From Neonectria sp. B-13 (Eukaryota > Ascomycota > Sordariomycetes > Hypocreales > Nectriaceae), in contig NOKP01000010.1 of assembly GCA_002682825.1 (NCBI GenBank), forward strand, positions 186,001-250,000: 64,000 bases of DNA, read 5' to 3'. Positions 1 through 10,422 of the stretch are shown here, piece by piece (positions within the stretch are counted from its first letter, which is position 1; the number at the start of each line of letters is the position of its first letter). The notes below the pieces were generated by a model. That model saw nothing but the letters and a program-made list of their open reading frames with translations, did no database searches and was not told where the DNA came from. The translations under genes and the position numbers were made by a program.

Positions 1-933
1 GACGTCCTTGCCGTTGGCACCGTCGTCGCTCTTGCGGAGAACGAAATCGGGGGCAATGAAGTTGGGGACGGCGAGCTGTCTGTTGTCCTGACGGTGTTCG
101 ATGTGCATGGACTCGTCGGCCATCTCCTCGTCCGAGTCTGAGTCTTCACTGGACGAAGAGCTGTCTGACTCGGCTTCGACTGCCTTCTTGGTAGACTTGA
201 CAGGCTTAGCTTTGGTCTTGCTGTCGCTGGAGCTGCTGGACGTCGATTTGGCGGCGGCGTTTCCATTCACCACGGGCTTGGCCTTAGCCTCGGGCTCATC
301 CTCGCTCTCATCCTCGCTGGATTCGTCGCTACTGGAATCAGAGCTGGAGTCATTGGCGGCGGTAGGCTTAGTGGGCTCCGAATCGCTGTCGCTATCACTT
401 TCACTATCGGAGCTGGACGAAGAAGTGCTGGAGCTGCTAGCAGAGGCCTTGGTGGCAGTGACGCCGTTCGTCTGCACCTTGGCCTCACCTTTCTCCGACT
501 CCGACTCGCTCTCGCTGCTAGTGTCGTCCGAGGACTCTGGCTCTGGCTTGGCTTTGGCAGCGTTCTTTGTAGCGTTGGTGCGTTTGGAAGACGCGTTTCG
601 TTCGACGTCGCTATCGGCGATCTCGACGTCCTTGTTGCGACGACGCGAGGGCGTGACGGGAGCCTTCACGCCCGCGGCGCCGAGCTTGCGCAGAAAGTCG
701 GAACCGCCCTCGCCGTCACTGCTGCTGTCGCTATCACTCGACTCAGCCTCGTCGTCGTCATCGCCGTGGGTCTTGAAGAGGTTGTTGGGATCGAAGGAGT
801 CGGGGTCCTTCTTGATGGCGGGCGCGCGCTTGGCAGGGCGGCGGTTAAACTGGGCTTCGGCGGACAGGCCCTTCTGTGTGTTCTCGATGTGCTTGCTGAG
901 CGAATGGACCTTGTAGGGTTCCCTGTGCGCCAT
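1..933 (-). CDS. RNA polymerase I subunit RPA34.5-like protein (partial, 3' end outside window)
   Basis: A single open frame of 311 codons starts at the ATG at 933 and runs off the left edge without a stop. The N-terminus is basic (MAHREPYKVHSLSKHIENT). Residues about 55-280 are a long acidic Ser/Asp/Glu tract alternating with Lys/Ala segments, typical of nucleolar proteins and rich in likely CK2 sites. After the tract comes a hydrophobic motif (LAVPNFIAPDFVLRKSDDG). This order, an acidic SDSD tract followed by a short 'IP-x-F' type motif, recalls yeast Rpa34, which binds Rpa49 in Pol I; here the N-terminal extension would be longer. The decisive dimerisation part lies outside the window, so the name is an inference. 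The gene is divergent from GRC3, another rRNA factor, which supports it. An alternative is another acidic nucleolar protein such as an SRP40/NOPP140 relative. Confidence 0.55.
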   Translation of the reverse strand, partial: MAHREPYKVHSLSKHIENTQKGLSAEAQFNRRPAKRAPAIKKDPDSFDPNNLFKTHGDDDDEAESSDSDSSSDGEGGSDFLRKLGAAGVKAPVTPSRRRNKDVEIADSDVERNASSKRTNATKNAAKAKPEPESSDDTSSESESESEKGEAKVQTNGVTATKASASSSSTSSSSSDSESDSDSDSEPTKPTAANDSSSDSSSDESSEDESEDEPEAKAKPVVNGNAAAKSTSSSSSDSKTKAKPVKSTKKAVEAESDSSSSSEDSDSDEEMADESMHIEHRQDNRQLAVPNFIAPDFVLRKSDDGANGKDV

Positions 934-1390
934 CTTGGGCGAATTTCGGGTCGAGGCGCGCGCTGGAGAGGGCTCAATTGGGGAGGGGAGGAAGAGCAAG
1001 TGAGCAGAGGTGCTTCCAAGTCGACGATGAAATTTTGGCCGTGGTTGCAGAAAGTCGAATCGCGCTAGTGGGACCCCCACCGAGACGCGCCGGGGAAACT
1101 TTTTTTTGGCAGTAGATGGAAGGGAAAATTTTGGTGGTTGGAGCCTTATCGATAAGCCTTCACTGTGATGTCTTTGTTCACTCACTCACTCACCCACTCA
1201 TGCACTCACTCATCACTTATCAGCAGAGCCTCGAATGGACTGTACAAACCAGCCCATCAACTAATGGCTGAGAGTATTTTCAAGTTTCTTTCATCGTAAT
1301 TCTCAAACCAATATGTCTGGGTTGTTCCTTTTGTTTACAAGGACCAAGAATTTGGCACATATCTAAGAGAGGCATTCGGGGCCTGTTGCA
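934..1390. promoter_or_regulatory. Bidirectional promoter between RPA34.5-like and GRC3
   Basis: This 457-bp spacer separates two divergent start codons. It contains GAAAATTTT at 1124-1132, which resembles the yeast RRPE element; CTCATC at 1209-1214, the reverse of GATGAG, the PAC core; a perfect 12-bp palindrome CTTATCGATAAG at 1145-1156; and a CACT/CACTCA repeat at about 1180-1218. RRPE and PAC are known to drive ribosome-biogenesis genes in yeast. Their use in this fungus is inferred from two short matches only. Confidence 0.45.
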
Positions 1391-3862
1391 ATGTCATCCA
1401 ACAAGAAACGGAGACTGGAGGGTCTCGAAACCCCCAAGCGTAAGCAGATGCAGTTCATCCTGGCGCCCTGTTCTCTCCATCCTCTCTAGTCTCAAGCTTT
1501 TACCCAAGTTCAGCGGCTAATACAGTTCCCCTGCAGCTATGAGCGCCATCAGTGCCCTGGCAGCTCGCCGGCGCGAAGCCGCAAATCCTTCCACTCCGAC
1601 AACCGATGCTTCTCCCGAGGTTGACGACGAACCCGTAATAAGCACCACCAACTTTTACAGCCCCCTACAGAAGTCTGGAAGCAAGGGCGGCCCAAATTCT
1701 TCGCCCAGCAAAAGCACGCCGAGACCGCATCTGCAGAAGCGAGGTTCCGAACCACACCCAACTCGAGTTAAGGGTGCTGACTCGACGAGGTAGGCACTCT
1801 CACATCCTCTATGTCTATCGCGCTCACAAGCAATCCAGCGAAGGTCTGGGGAACACAGCCTCTGAAACTGCAGCAGACTCCCCAAAGGTTGTTCAGTACT
1901 CATCCTTCCGGCCAACTAAGAGGAACCACCGTGTCAAAACCGGAGGCGTGGTTGAGCTGCGGTTAGAACAGACCGAGGTATGGGTTCGACTCCTCATCTA
2001 TTGAGAATACCAAGCTGACCCCATTAGCGGTTCCTAGTTCTCGGTAGCTTTGGAATCCGGGTTCTACACGGCGAAGTGACAATTGCCGGTGCTTCCTTGC
2101 GGCCATCGGAGACCATCCAATGGGTTCATGCTCCTCACTGTCATGCGGTTCCGGTGTTGCGAAGTGCAGAAAACACCGGCCTGGAGCTCCACCCTGACAA
2201 TACCGCGCGAGGACTGCGTCAGTTGGGTCGGTTGTCGCCCTTGTTTAGAAAGATGTGGAACGAACCAGCCGACGTCACCACGGGGAAACGAAATGCCAAA
2301 GAAGCAACTTTCCAAATTGTGAGCTACATCTACTTAACTCTCGACAAGGCAACCGGCTAACATGGCTATAGCTTTATACGTCTGAAGATGCCCCTAAGAG
2401 ATGCATCATCCAGGAACTGGTTTCTCCCCCTGAGTGGAACAAGAAAGTTTCTACTCTCGTTTCAGCTGCTCGCAAGAAGCCTTCTCTCTCGACTCTGGTC
2501 TGCGGACCAAAATCCGCTGGGAAATCCACATTTTCCCGGATCCTCACAAATCGGCTCATCACAGATAGGAATTTGAGCCCGAACTCCCAAGGTATTGTGG
2601 TTCTGGATCTAGATCCGGGGCAGCCTGAGTATGCGCCAGCCGGGACTGTGTCCCTCGTTCATGTCACTCGGCCGAACTTGTCTAGCCCATTCACGCACCC
2701 TGGCGCCAATGACTCTGCCAACAAGATCATTCGCTTCCATGCACTGGCGTCCGTTACTCCTGCCACGGATCCAGGTCTTTACCTCGCGTGCGCTGCGGAT
2801 CTCTACGATACCTACCGCAAGACCCTAAAAGACATCCCGCTCATCGTTAATACTCCAGGGTGGATCCTCGGGACAGGCCTTGACCTGCTCTCTGAGGTTA
2901 TAAGTCAGGTGGAACCCGATGAAGTGATTTACATGTCACAAGAAGGACCATTTGACACCGTCGACACGCTGCGGGGTGTGACTAAATCGACATTTGTTGA
3001 ACTACCATCCCAACAGTCCGAGTTTACCTCACGAACCGCGGCCCATTTGAGGGCGATGCAAACGATGTCATATTTCCATCTGGATGAGCCAAGTACTCCT
3101 TTGCCGGATTCTCCAGAGGCGGTCTCAAGGGTGAGATGGAACCACGCTCCTCTCAGTGTTCGGCCACCACTTCTTGTTAGATACTCGTCGCCCCAGCCTG
3201 GTATCCAGGGTATCTTGTCGTACGACTACCAGGCACCACCAGAACTACTAGCGGATGCGATAAACGGAGCGGTAGTAGCCTTGGTAGAAATAGAAGACCC
3301 AAAGGCGTTCGGAGAACTGGACCGAGACTGGTCGCCTGACCAAGCAACGGGAGTTCTGGAGGCCGATGCAAACGCCAAGCTGGGATCGCCGCCGGCGCTG
3401 TCCACGACTCCCGAGGGTCTCCCGTTCATTCCTAACTACAATGACATCACCCTGGATCCCAGGCATTCTCGCACAATCGGATTGATCCTGCTCCGCGGGA
3501 TAGATACAAAGGCCAAAACTCTTCAACTACTGACGCCAATTTCTACCGATGTGATCAAGGACATCAAATCGAGGGGCAGAGAGATTGTTCTTGTCCATGG
3601 TAAGTTTGATACTCCGAGTTGGGCATACACGGAGGATCTTTACGGACAAGCTGGGAATGATGAGGGGAATGATGAATGGCTAGACGTTACAGACGAAGAC
3701 ACGGACGACGATGACTCGGATGCCGAGCCAGAAGATGTCGAGAAGGTCAGTGATCTCACGGCAATACCTTGGGTAGAGGTCCTGAAAGGCAACGAGAGGC
3801 GGCCAGTAGGGTCGAGGGTATGGAGGGTACGAAGGGACCTGGGGCGTGGTACTGGGGATTAG
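1391..3862 (+). CDS. GRC3: Polynucleotide 5'-hydroxyl-kinase Grc3
   Basis: Exons 1391-1439, 1537-1789, 1839-1977, 2028-2318 and 2372-3862 join in frame to give 740 aa. Grc3 phosphorylates RNA 5'-OH ends and works with the Las1 nuclease in ITS2 processing of pre-rRNA; it is nuclear/nucleolar. The N-terminal domain carries the family block around VHAPHCHAVPVLR. The P-loop GPKSAGKS is at about residues 289-296, and a Walker-B-like stretch VVLDLDPGQPEY follows at about 320-331 with the family's DPGQ motif. The C-terminus has an acidic insert of Asp/Glu before a conserved ending (PVGSRVWRVRRDLGR). In intron 2 the acceptor at 1838 is used, because the AG at 1830 leads to a stop. Length and domain order are normal for filamentous fungi. 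The neighbour across the promoter is an RNA Pol I subunit candidate. Confidence 0.93.
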
Positions 3863-6800
3863 AAAACTGCCTTATGGAGTGCTATATGGATGGATTGTGG
3901 ATGATGAGGGGCTGTGGGCCACTGAGTTCAGTATCTGTTTCGTCCCGCTTTGTCTCGGGGCAGAAACGTATGACTTACCATGTGGCCATTCCTGAACTTC
4001 TGGAGCTGAAGATGACACTTGGGCTGGAGTGGATTGGCCGAACCCCGACTTGTTTCTGTACCACGAATACAGCGTTCCCCGCCTGGAGTACACGAGGCGG
4101 AGGCCACGCCACCTTCAGACGACGGTGGCCGCTTTGACCTGGATTATTGACTCTCGGGGTTTGGTTGAGACGAGGTGGAAGACAAACCAAAACATAGCAA
4201 TACAGTCGTACCTATGAAGTAGTCATGAATGAAGTATATGGCTTACTGAGGCCCAGGATGTACTCGGATGAAGGAGGTCCCGACGGTGACAAGCTAGCCG
4301 GAGAGAACACAAGGGGGCTCTGTCCCACGTGGAAGGACCCGAGAAACTGCAAGCATGGCCTGATTTCAACAACACAAGGATGTCAAGATGCAGAGGGCAG
4401 GGCCACGGCGGCGCGCTGAAGTCATTTGGCTCTCTGCCATGTGCATGACGAGTTCCAGGCCATGGCATTCGCGCGGGGGAATGGAACATGTTAGTATTCG
4501 CACAGTGGGCTGCACCCCTGTCCTGCTGGGTAGAAGATGATAGATGATATACTCTACGCGTCAGCCTGTGGTAGAATGTCACTTGCATGCTCAAGTCAAG
4601 AAACGAGTCCTAGCTCAGGACGACGAGCGAGGATGGTGCGGCGCCGGCCGAGGCGTGGGAGCTAGAGGCAATCAGGCCACAAAGAGGGCCGTGCCGCGAT
4701 CGAGACTCGGGAGCTAGTCGTATGTACTGTATGTAATTAGTATATTCGTACTGGTAGTCAGGTTAGGGAGCCTTGCACCGGTTATGCGTGGAACCGTGAG
4801 ACACAGCTGCGCGTTGTTGTGTAGACTGAACCTATATTACCAGGTCCCCTATTCCCCAGGTATGCACAAGCTGCAGCGCTGTATGGGCCTGCTGCAGGGC
4901 GCCCCGCTTATGGCCTGACCCGAATAATCTCGGGGCAATCGGGACTTGGATGGGCTTCAAACACTTGCGGTGTTGGTGGGATGAGATCGATCGAAAATGA
5001 GCCGGTTTCTGCTCTCTCCAAAGAGCGGGCAGTCTTTTGACTAAAAGGGCCGTCCTTTCCTCTTCTCGCTCGTTAACTGAGATGGGGGTTGTTTCCTCTG
5101 AGTTTCCCCGTCTCACTACTGCAGGTACCTATTACTTGGCTTTTTCTCTCTTCCATGTCAAAAGCCCCCATTCTCACATATATCTCCGGCTTCCAAGGCG
5201 CAACTCTCCTCAACCCAGCTCCCAATCAACCATGCCTCACCGGCTCCAGGGTGAAGGTACAGCCCCAAACGGGATGTGATCGTCGGGTGCGTGATGGATG
5301 GCTAAGGTAGGGCAGCCATTGTGCAATATAGGTAAGTCGTATCTAGGTATAGTTGCTGTATTGGTATGGCCACAGCCCTGTTACAGTCTACTACCAGCCA
5401 ACTTGGTACTGTACGTGCCTTGTTCGTACAGCACTGCTTTGGCTCGGGGGTGGAAACTCCGATTTCATGGCATGGAGGCGCTCTTTTCCCTGTGTTGATG
5501 GCCCGACCCTATCTCGCATGTGCCCCCCGCCCACTCAGCTAATCTCTTGCATCAGCCGCCCCCGGGGCCTCGGGTCCGCAACTACACCTGAAGGGGGAAT
5601 GACGCATGGGTTCGCACATCTGGAGTTGTGATCAACCAAGATAACTGAAACAAAATCAACGGAGAAGACGGAGAAAAAGGAACTTGGCAACAGGATTTAC
5701 GGAGCTGGAGTGGCAACCCCCAGCGGAAGGACTGACAGATCAGTCCGGTAGAACACTCAAACACTGTTTCTGAAACCTGTTCGCCCACCACGAACAATTT
5801 CAACCCCAATATCGACGACAAGTGCTTACACCGACTGGCATTGGGCTTCCATTCTGTCTGCACCATGTCGTGCGAGGTTGCCACAGCTTACTGCATTTTT
5901 CCTTTTGTTGCACTTGACCGGGGCGAGTACCTGTACCACACCGCAGCGTAGCGCAATCCTCTTACCCGCCAACTTGCCCCCTGAGATTGAGCTTGGCTCC
6001 CGAGCATCGAACATCCCGGACCAGCAGCACCACATCGGTGAGGAAGGGCTGAGGGCACACGGCCACGTGCCAGAGTCGACCGCTAGGGCCTGACTAGTTG
6101 CAACGGCGGTGTCACGTTCTTCGACGGATACCGGCATTGGAGACGAAATAAGGTACAGGAGCAAGGCACAGGGTCTGGGTCCAGGGAACCGATCCACCAA
6201 CCCCAACCCGAGACCCTTCGATCCTCTTCCTTCACGAATGCCGCCAGGATGGAGCGACGGCCCAACCCTTTTAGCCCGGCTCTGTGCGCGACCACAAGGG
6301 GACTCAACGGTAGTAATTTCACGCCGGCTGTGTGGGTGCCATCCCCGCCGCCAAAGCTGCAAGCGGCAGGATAGTGGACTGCAAGAAGGGACTAGCTGGG
6401 AGGAATCGCAACAACGCCCCATATCACCGCTTTAAGCCTCGACGAGAACCTTCAACGACGAATAGAAGCAGCGAGATCGCGACGCGCATCTTGCCCGTTA
6501 GCCCTAGAGGGTCCTCTGGCGTCTTACCTCCCCCCGGATAGACAACAAGCAAAGCACGACCAGAGACCACCATGATTGGCGCCCACAGGCCTGGCCGAGG
6601 CGAACCACGGTGAGGGAAAACAGTCAACAAGACCTGACGAGAGGGGCTTGGAAAACCGGAGAGTCGGGAACCGGGGTTGGCGACACAGACAAGACAACGA
6701 CATTTCGGTGGATCACCACGAGGGGATATCCAGAAGACCAATGCGACGCGCAACCCAGCTTGAGGCTGATCAGCCGTGAGGGAGGGCATGTTCACCTTCT

Positions 6801-7290
6801 TCCCCATGGCCAGGGAGCACGGAGGCTGCCCCATTGATGGGTGGGTTCGAGGCACCGGCGACCAGCAGTCACAGTGTTCGTACATGCCGCCTCCCCACAG
6901 ATGGCGTCAGGGCATCGTAAGTGTGCGTTTGGGCTTTGCTTCTTACCAGCTAGCAACCAGCATCTCGTTACACCTTTGGCTGGTGATGGGTTTGCAAGGT
7001 CCGGGCAATGTGGACGGCCAGTAGTCACGGTGGTTGGCTGGACCAGACCAGACCAGACCAACCCAAAACGAGCCAGAAAGTCCATACATCTCAGGCTAAG
7101 AGCAACCCGTCAAACCGAAGCCCAAGAGGGCAAAGAAAAGCAAGAGAATTGGCTAGATGTCGGGCCGGAGCCACACACACACAGACAAAAGAACCAGTCT
7201 TGACTCTTGGGTTAACGGGAGAAGGGTAGGGAGTGGGACAACGGACGACGGAGAAACGCAGCGAGGAAGAAAGGGAGAGAGATAAGAGAG
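3863..7290. other. Intergenic, no supported gene
   Basis: Open frames here, up to 198 codons on the minus strand at 5826-6422, have arginine/proline/serine-rich, shadow-like composition. They show no recognisable motif and no plausible intron-joined extension. A pentamer run of GACCA is at about 7043-7060. The stretch is probably 3' flank of GRC3 plus distal promoter of the Zn2Cys6 gene at 7809. Confidence 0.4.
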
Positions 7291-7808
7291 TGAGAGAGAC
7301 CAACAGAGGAAGAGGGCATTCGCATCACCGTCCAAGGAAGAAGACAAAGAAAGCATGGTCTCCCCTTTGCCCATCTCTCTCTCATCGCCTTCTCTCGTCC
7401 CCACCTCTCACCCTCCTCATCGGTCCTCTCATCTATCCGAGCATCCACTCAGGACGCTGAACGTGAAAATTAGCAACAGAAGCCGATGCATGTGGTTTCC
7501 CGTGTGCCACCCGCCTGACGGATCTGCAGCCGGGCGGGTGCGTAGTGCGAACTGCGTCTTATTACCAACGGTCGACCAGCACTTTGGTTTGTTACATTCT
7601 GTCGTTCCGTCGTCCTGTCGTCCTGTGTCCTGTACTTTCTGCGGCCAGTCAGCCAGCGAGTTCTCAAGTCAATTCAATCAACTCTGCCCCTTTATTATCC
7701 CCTCTCCCCCTTCCTTTGCAATCGCCCGTTGTGAAATTCCCGCCCTTGACGACAAACTTGCGATCTCTTCTATCGGGCAGTAGACTCTTGGCCAACAAGA
7801 AACTCAAC
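7291..7808 (+). promoter_or_regulatory. Pyrimidine-rich promoter/5' leader of the Zn2Cys6 gene
   Basis: A purine-rich patch (7225-7350) is followed by CT-rich sequence from about 7350 to 7440 and again at 7590-7750, the usual appearance of a filamentous-fungal core promoter and 5' UTR. ATG triplets at 7355 and 7488 precede the main start. If transcription starts upstream of them they would act as upstream ORFs. The transcription start is not visible from sequence alone. Confidence 0.4.
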
Positions 7809-10422
7809 ATGGACTCCTCCTCTGTCGACAGCGGCCACGCCCGCGCTGCCTGCACCGAGTGCTCACGCCGGAAGCAAAAGGTAACGAACGACGAAATCCT
7901 CGCATCTTCCTCCTCCTTCTCCTTCTTCTGCTGCTGCGGCTTCGTCTCCTCCTCGTCCCCTCGTCCTCATCCTTTTCCCCGACCTCACACTTTCCCCTCC
8001 TTTATATCCGATGCTCTTCCGACATCCATCGGGCGCCCATCCTGAAGCTATCCGCAAGTCTAACTCTGGTGCTCTAGTGCAACCGCCAGTGGCCGTGCAA
8101 CCACTGCCAGAAGCGCAAAGTCGCCGACAAGTGCCGATTCAAGGACGCCAACCAGCCTGCCGCCGAAAACGCCGCCAAGGAAACCGTAAGGAAGCACCGC
8201 CTCAACCACGACGCTAGCACCGAATCTCTAGAATCCGAAATCGACGATGGCGACAGCGATGGCATCGACGCCTTGGGCTATATGCCATCGCACGTCCTTT
8301 TCGGCCTCACTGCAAGCGATGACGTATGTTAATCCTCCGCAGTGGTAGCCACTGGAACCGTAGCCTAACCCAGACTGTATCTAGGCCGTCAGGGCGTCGT
8401 CCCACGAGTACATGAAGGATCCCAAGACCTTTCTCCAGTTAGAGCGTGCTTTGCAGGCCATTCCACCGAGACCTTACACCGGTAAGTCTCCTAGTGTAGC
8501 AACTGTGGGCTTGCTTCTCTCCTAACCGATTTACCAGATATTCTCGTCCAGAACTTCCTCAACAATGTCAACTACCACTACTACATCATCTATCCTCCGT
8601 CTTTTTTGGAGCAATATCAACTATGGTGGACGGCCCGCGCCGAGAACCGACCCCTGAGCGTCCAATGGACCTGTCTTCTCCTCATGGTCTGCGCATGTGC
8701 CTCCCAGTACACCGATGTTGACCTGCAGAGGAAGCTCGAGGTTGACCTGGGTGACACCATCCAGCAGATCACCGAGGGCTATCACGAAGCTGCTCGTGAT
8801 CTGAGCAGCACCATACCCATCGGCACTAGCCACCTCTACAACGTCCAGCAGTTACTGCACTCGTGCTACTGGTTCAAGTCCGAGGCCCGCTTCGTGGAGT
8901 GCTGGCATGTCCTTAACTCTGCTATTCGAGAAGCTCAGGAGCTTTGTGCGTACCACCCTCGTTTAGTCTCGTTTGTAAGCATTAACTAGAGACCGGCGGC
9001 TAACAAAGTCTGCAGCAATCCACCAGGAGTCAGAAGGCGATCCAGTGCCCGAGTTTGAGCTTGAAATTAGGAGGAGAATTTGGTGTGTCCTGGACACCTG
9101 GGACTGGTAATTGACAACCCCGATGATACATCGAGGCTGAGTATGGATGCTAATTCTCCCGAAGGCAGATTTCCGCCCTCCTCGGGCGGCCTATGATTAT
9201 CGACCGGGCAAACTGCGAGGTCGGGCTGCCCGACCTTACCCTGGAAGGGCTGCAATACTCGCCGTTGACGCACATGAAACTGCAATCGGGTCTCATCCGG
9301 ACTCTCTTTGGCCGGTTTGGTCTTACCAGGAATGTCACGGATCCCGCACACGTTCGAGAGTATCAAGGGATCGTCAAGGGCTGGATCGCCGACTTCCCCC
9401 CTCCCTTGGACGCGCACAACCCGGACAAGGCCTTGGACGAGACTTGCCCGTGGATTGTGCTGCACCGGCACTACATCCACACAATGGCATTCTCCATGCT
9501 GCTCGACCCCATCCGGGCATACCTCGCCCGGGAATACACGGCTGATGCCACGGAGGACGAACTCAGGATCCGCAGCGACGGAATCGATTACTGCTTGGAG
9601 CTCATGGTCTGCCTGCGTGGGTTCTTCGACTTGGTCTACCCCCGAGACTCCAAGTTCCACTTCGTGTTGTTCTGCATCTTCGACACCGCGACGGTGATGT
9701 GCTCAGCTGTCGTTCACGACAAGAACAACACGTTGCCTCGCAGGGACGCCGTTTACGAGGCGATTGACGAAGCCCGCGACATGTTGGAGCGTCTTCGAAT
9801 GGTGACCAAGTCGGCCAGGATATCTTATGGTATCCTGACTCGGATCGTGCACCGCCTGCCTCGCAACGCCGTCGGATCGCCCAAGGTCGGAAAAAGCCAT
9901 GCTACAAAGCGTGTCCGTGTCACCTCGGTGGCCATCACGCCCCAGTCCATCTCCCAAGATCCCAACACGCAACCGTTGGTCTCCCATCCCACGTCGGTCT
10001 CGTCCAACAGGGCCTCCATCACCAGCAGTACCTGTCCATCGAACGACCCTCTCCCCAGCAGCGTCTTTCCGCCCAACGTCCCATTCTCGAACGGTCCTCT
10101 ATCCAGCAGCATCTCCGCCAGCAGCGTCTCCCAGACACCAGGCATCCCTCCCACACTGGCCCCCCACGTCTCGGCCGATTCAATCATCTCCAGCGAACCC
10201 TTACCTGTCGATGCTTACACGCCCGCTTCTCCGCTTGTCGGCTACCAAATCCAGGCCACGCCATTCGCTTCGGAGGGTTTGGAACCACCTGTGGCAACGG
10301 AGCAGGCCCCCCAGGAAGCCATCTTTACCAACTTCTCGGAAGAAGACCTCGGAGACCTGGCAACGCTGTGGCACTTCGAGTCGCTCGGTTTTAACTTCCT
10401 CCATGCTTCGCCCCCGATGTGA
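7809..10422 (+). CDS. Zn(II)2Cys6 transcription factor with fungal_trans (MHR) domain
   Basis: Exons 7809-7880, 8078-8323, 8385-8481, 8538-8945, 9016-9106 and 9165-10422 give 723 aa. The binuclear cluster has Cys15, 18, 25, 31, 34 and 43 (spacing 2-6-5-2-8) and is split by a 197-bp, CT-rich intron exactly before the third Cys. A middle-homology region follows from about residue 140, with family features such as YIIYPPSFLEQYQLWW and, across the last junction, WDWQISALLGRPMIID. The acceptor after GAAG at 9164 is required, since the next AG would create a stop. The last ~180 residues include a Ser/Pro/Thr-rich low-complexity segment, plausibly an activation region, and an acidic end. It is a nuclear DNA-binding regulator; the target pathway is unknown. 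No cluster genes sit next to it. Confidence 0.9.

Noticed and set aside
101..916. 271-codon plus-strand Ser/Leu-rich frame
   Set aside because: It is antisense to the RPA34.5-like gene; acidic Ser/Asp codons read backwards give Ser/Leu-rich proteins.
5826..6422. 198-codon minus-strand frame
   Set aside because: Arg/Ser/Pro/Cys-rich composition, no motif, no intron signals and no partner exons.
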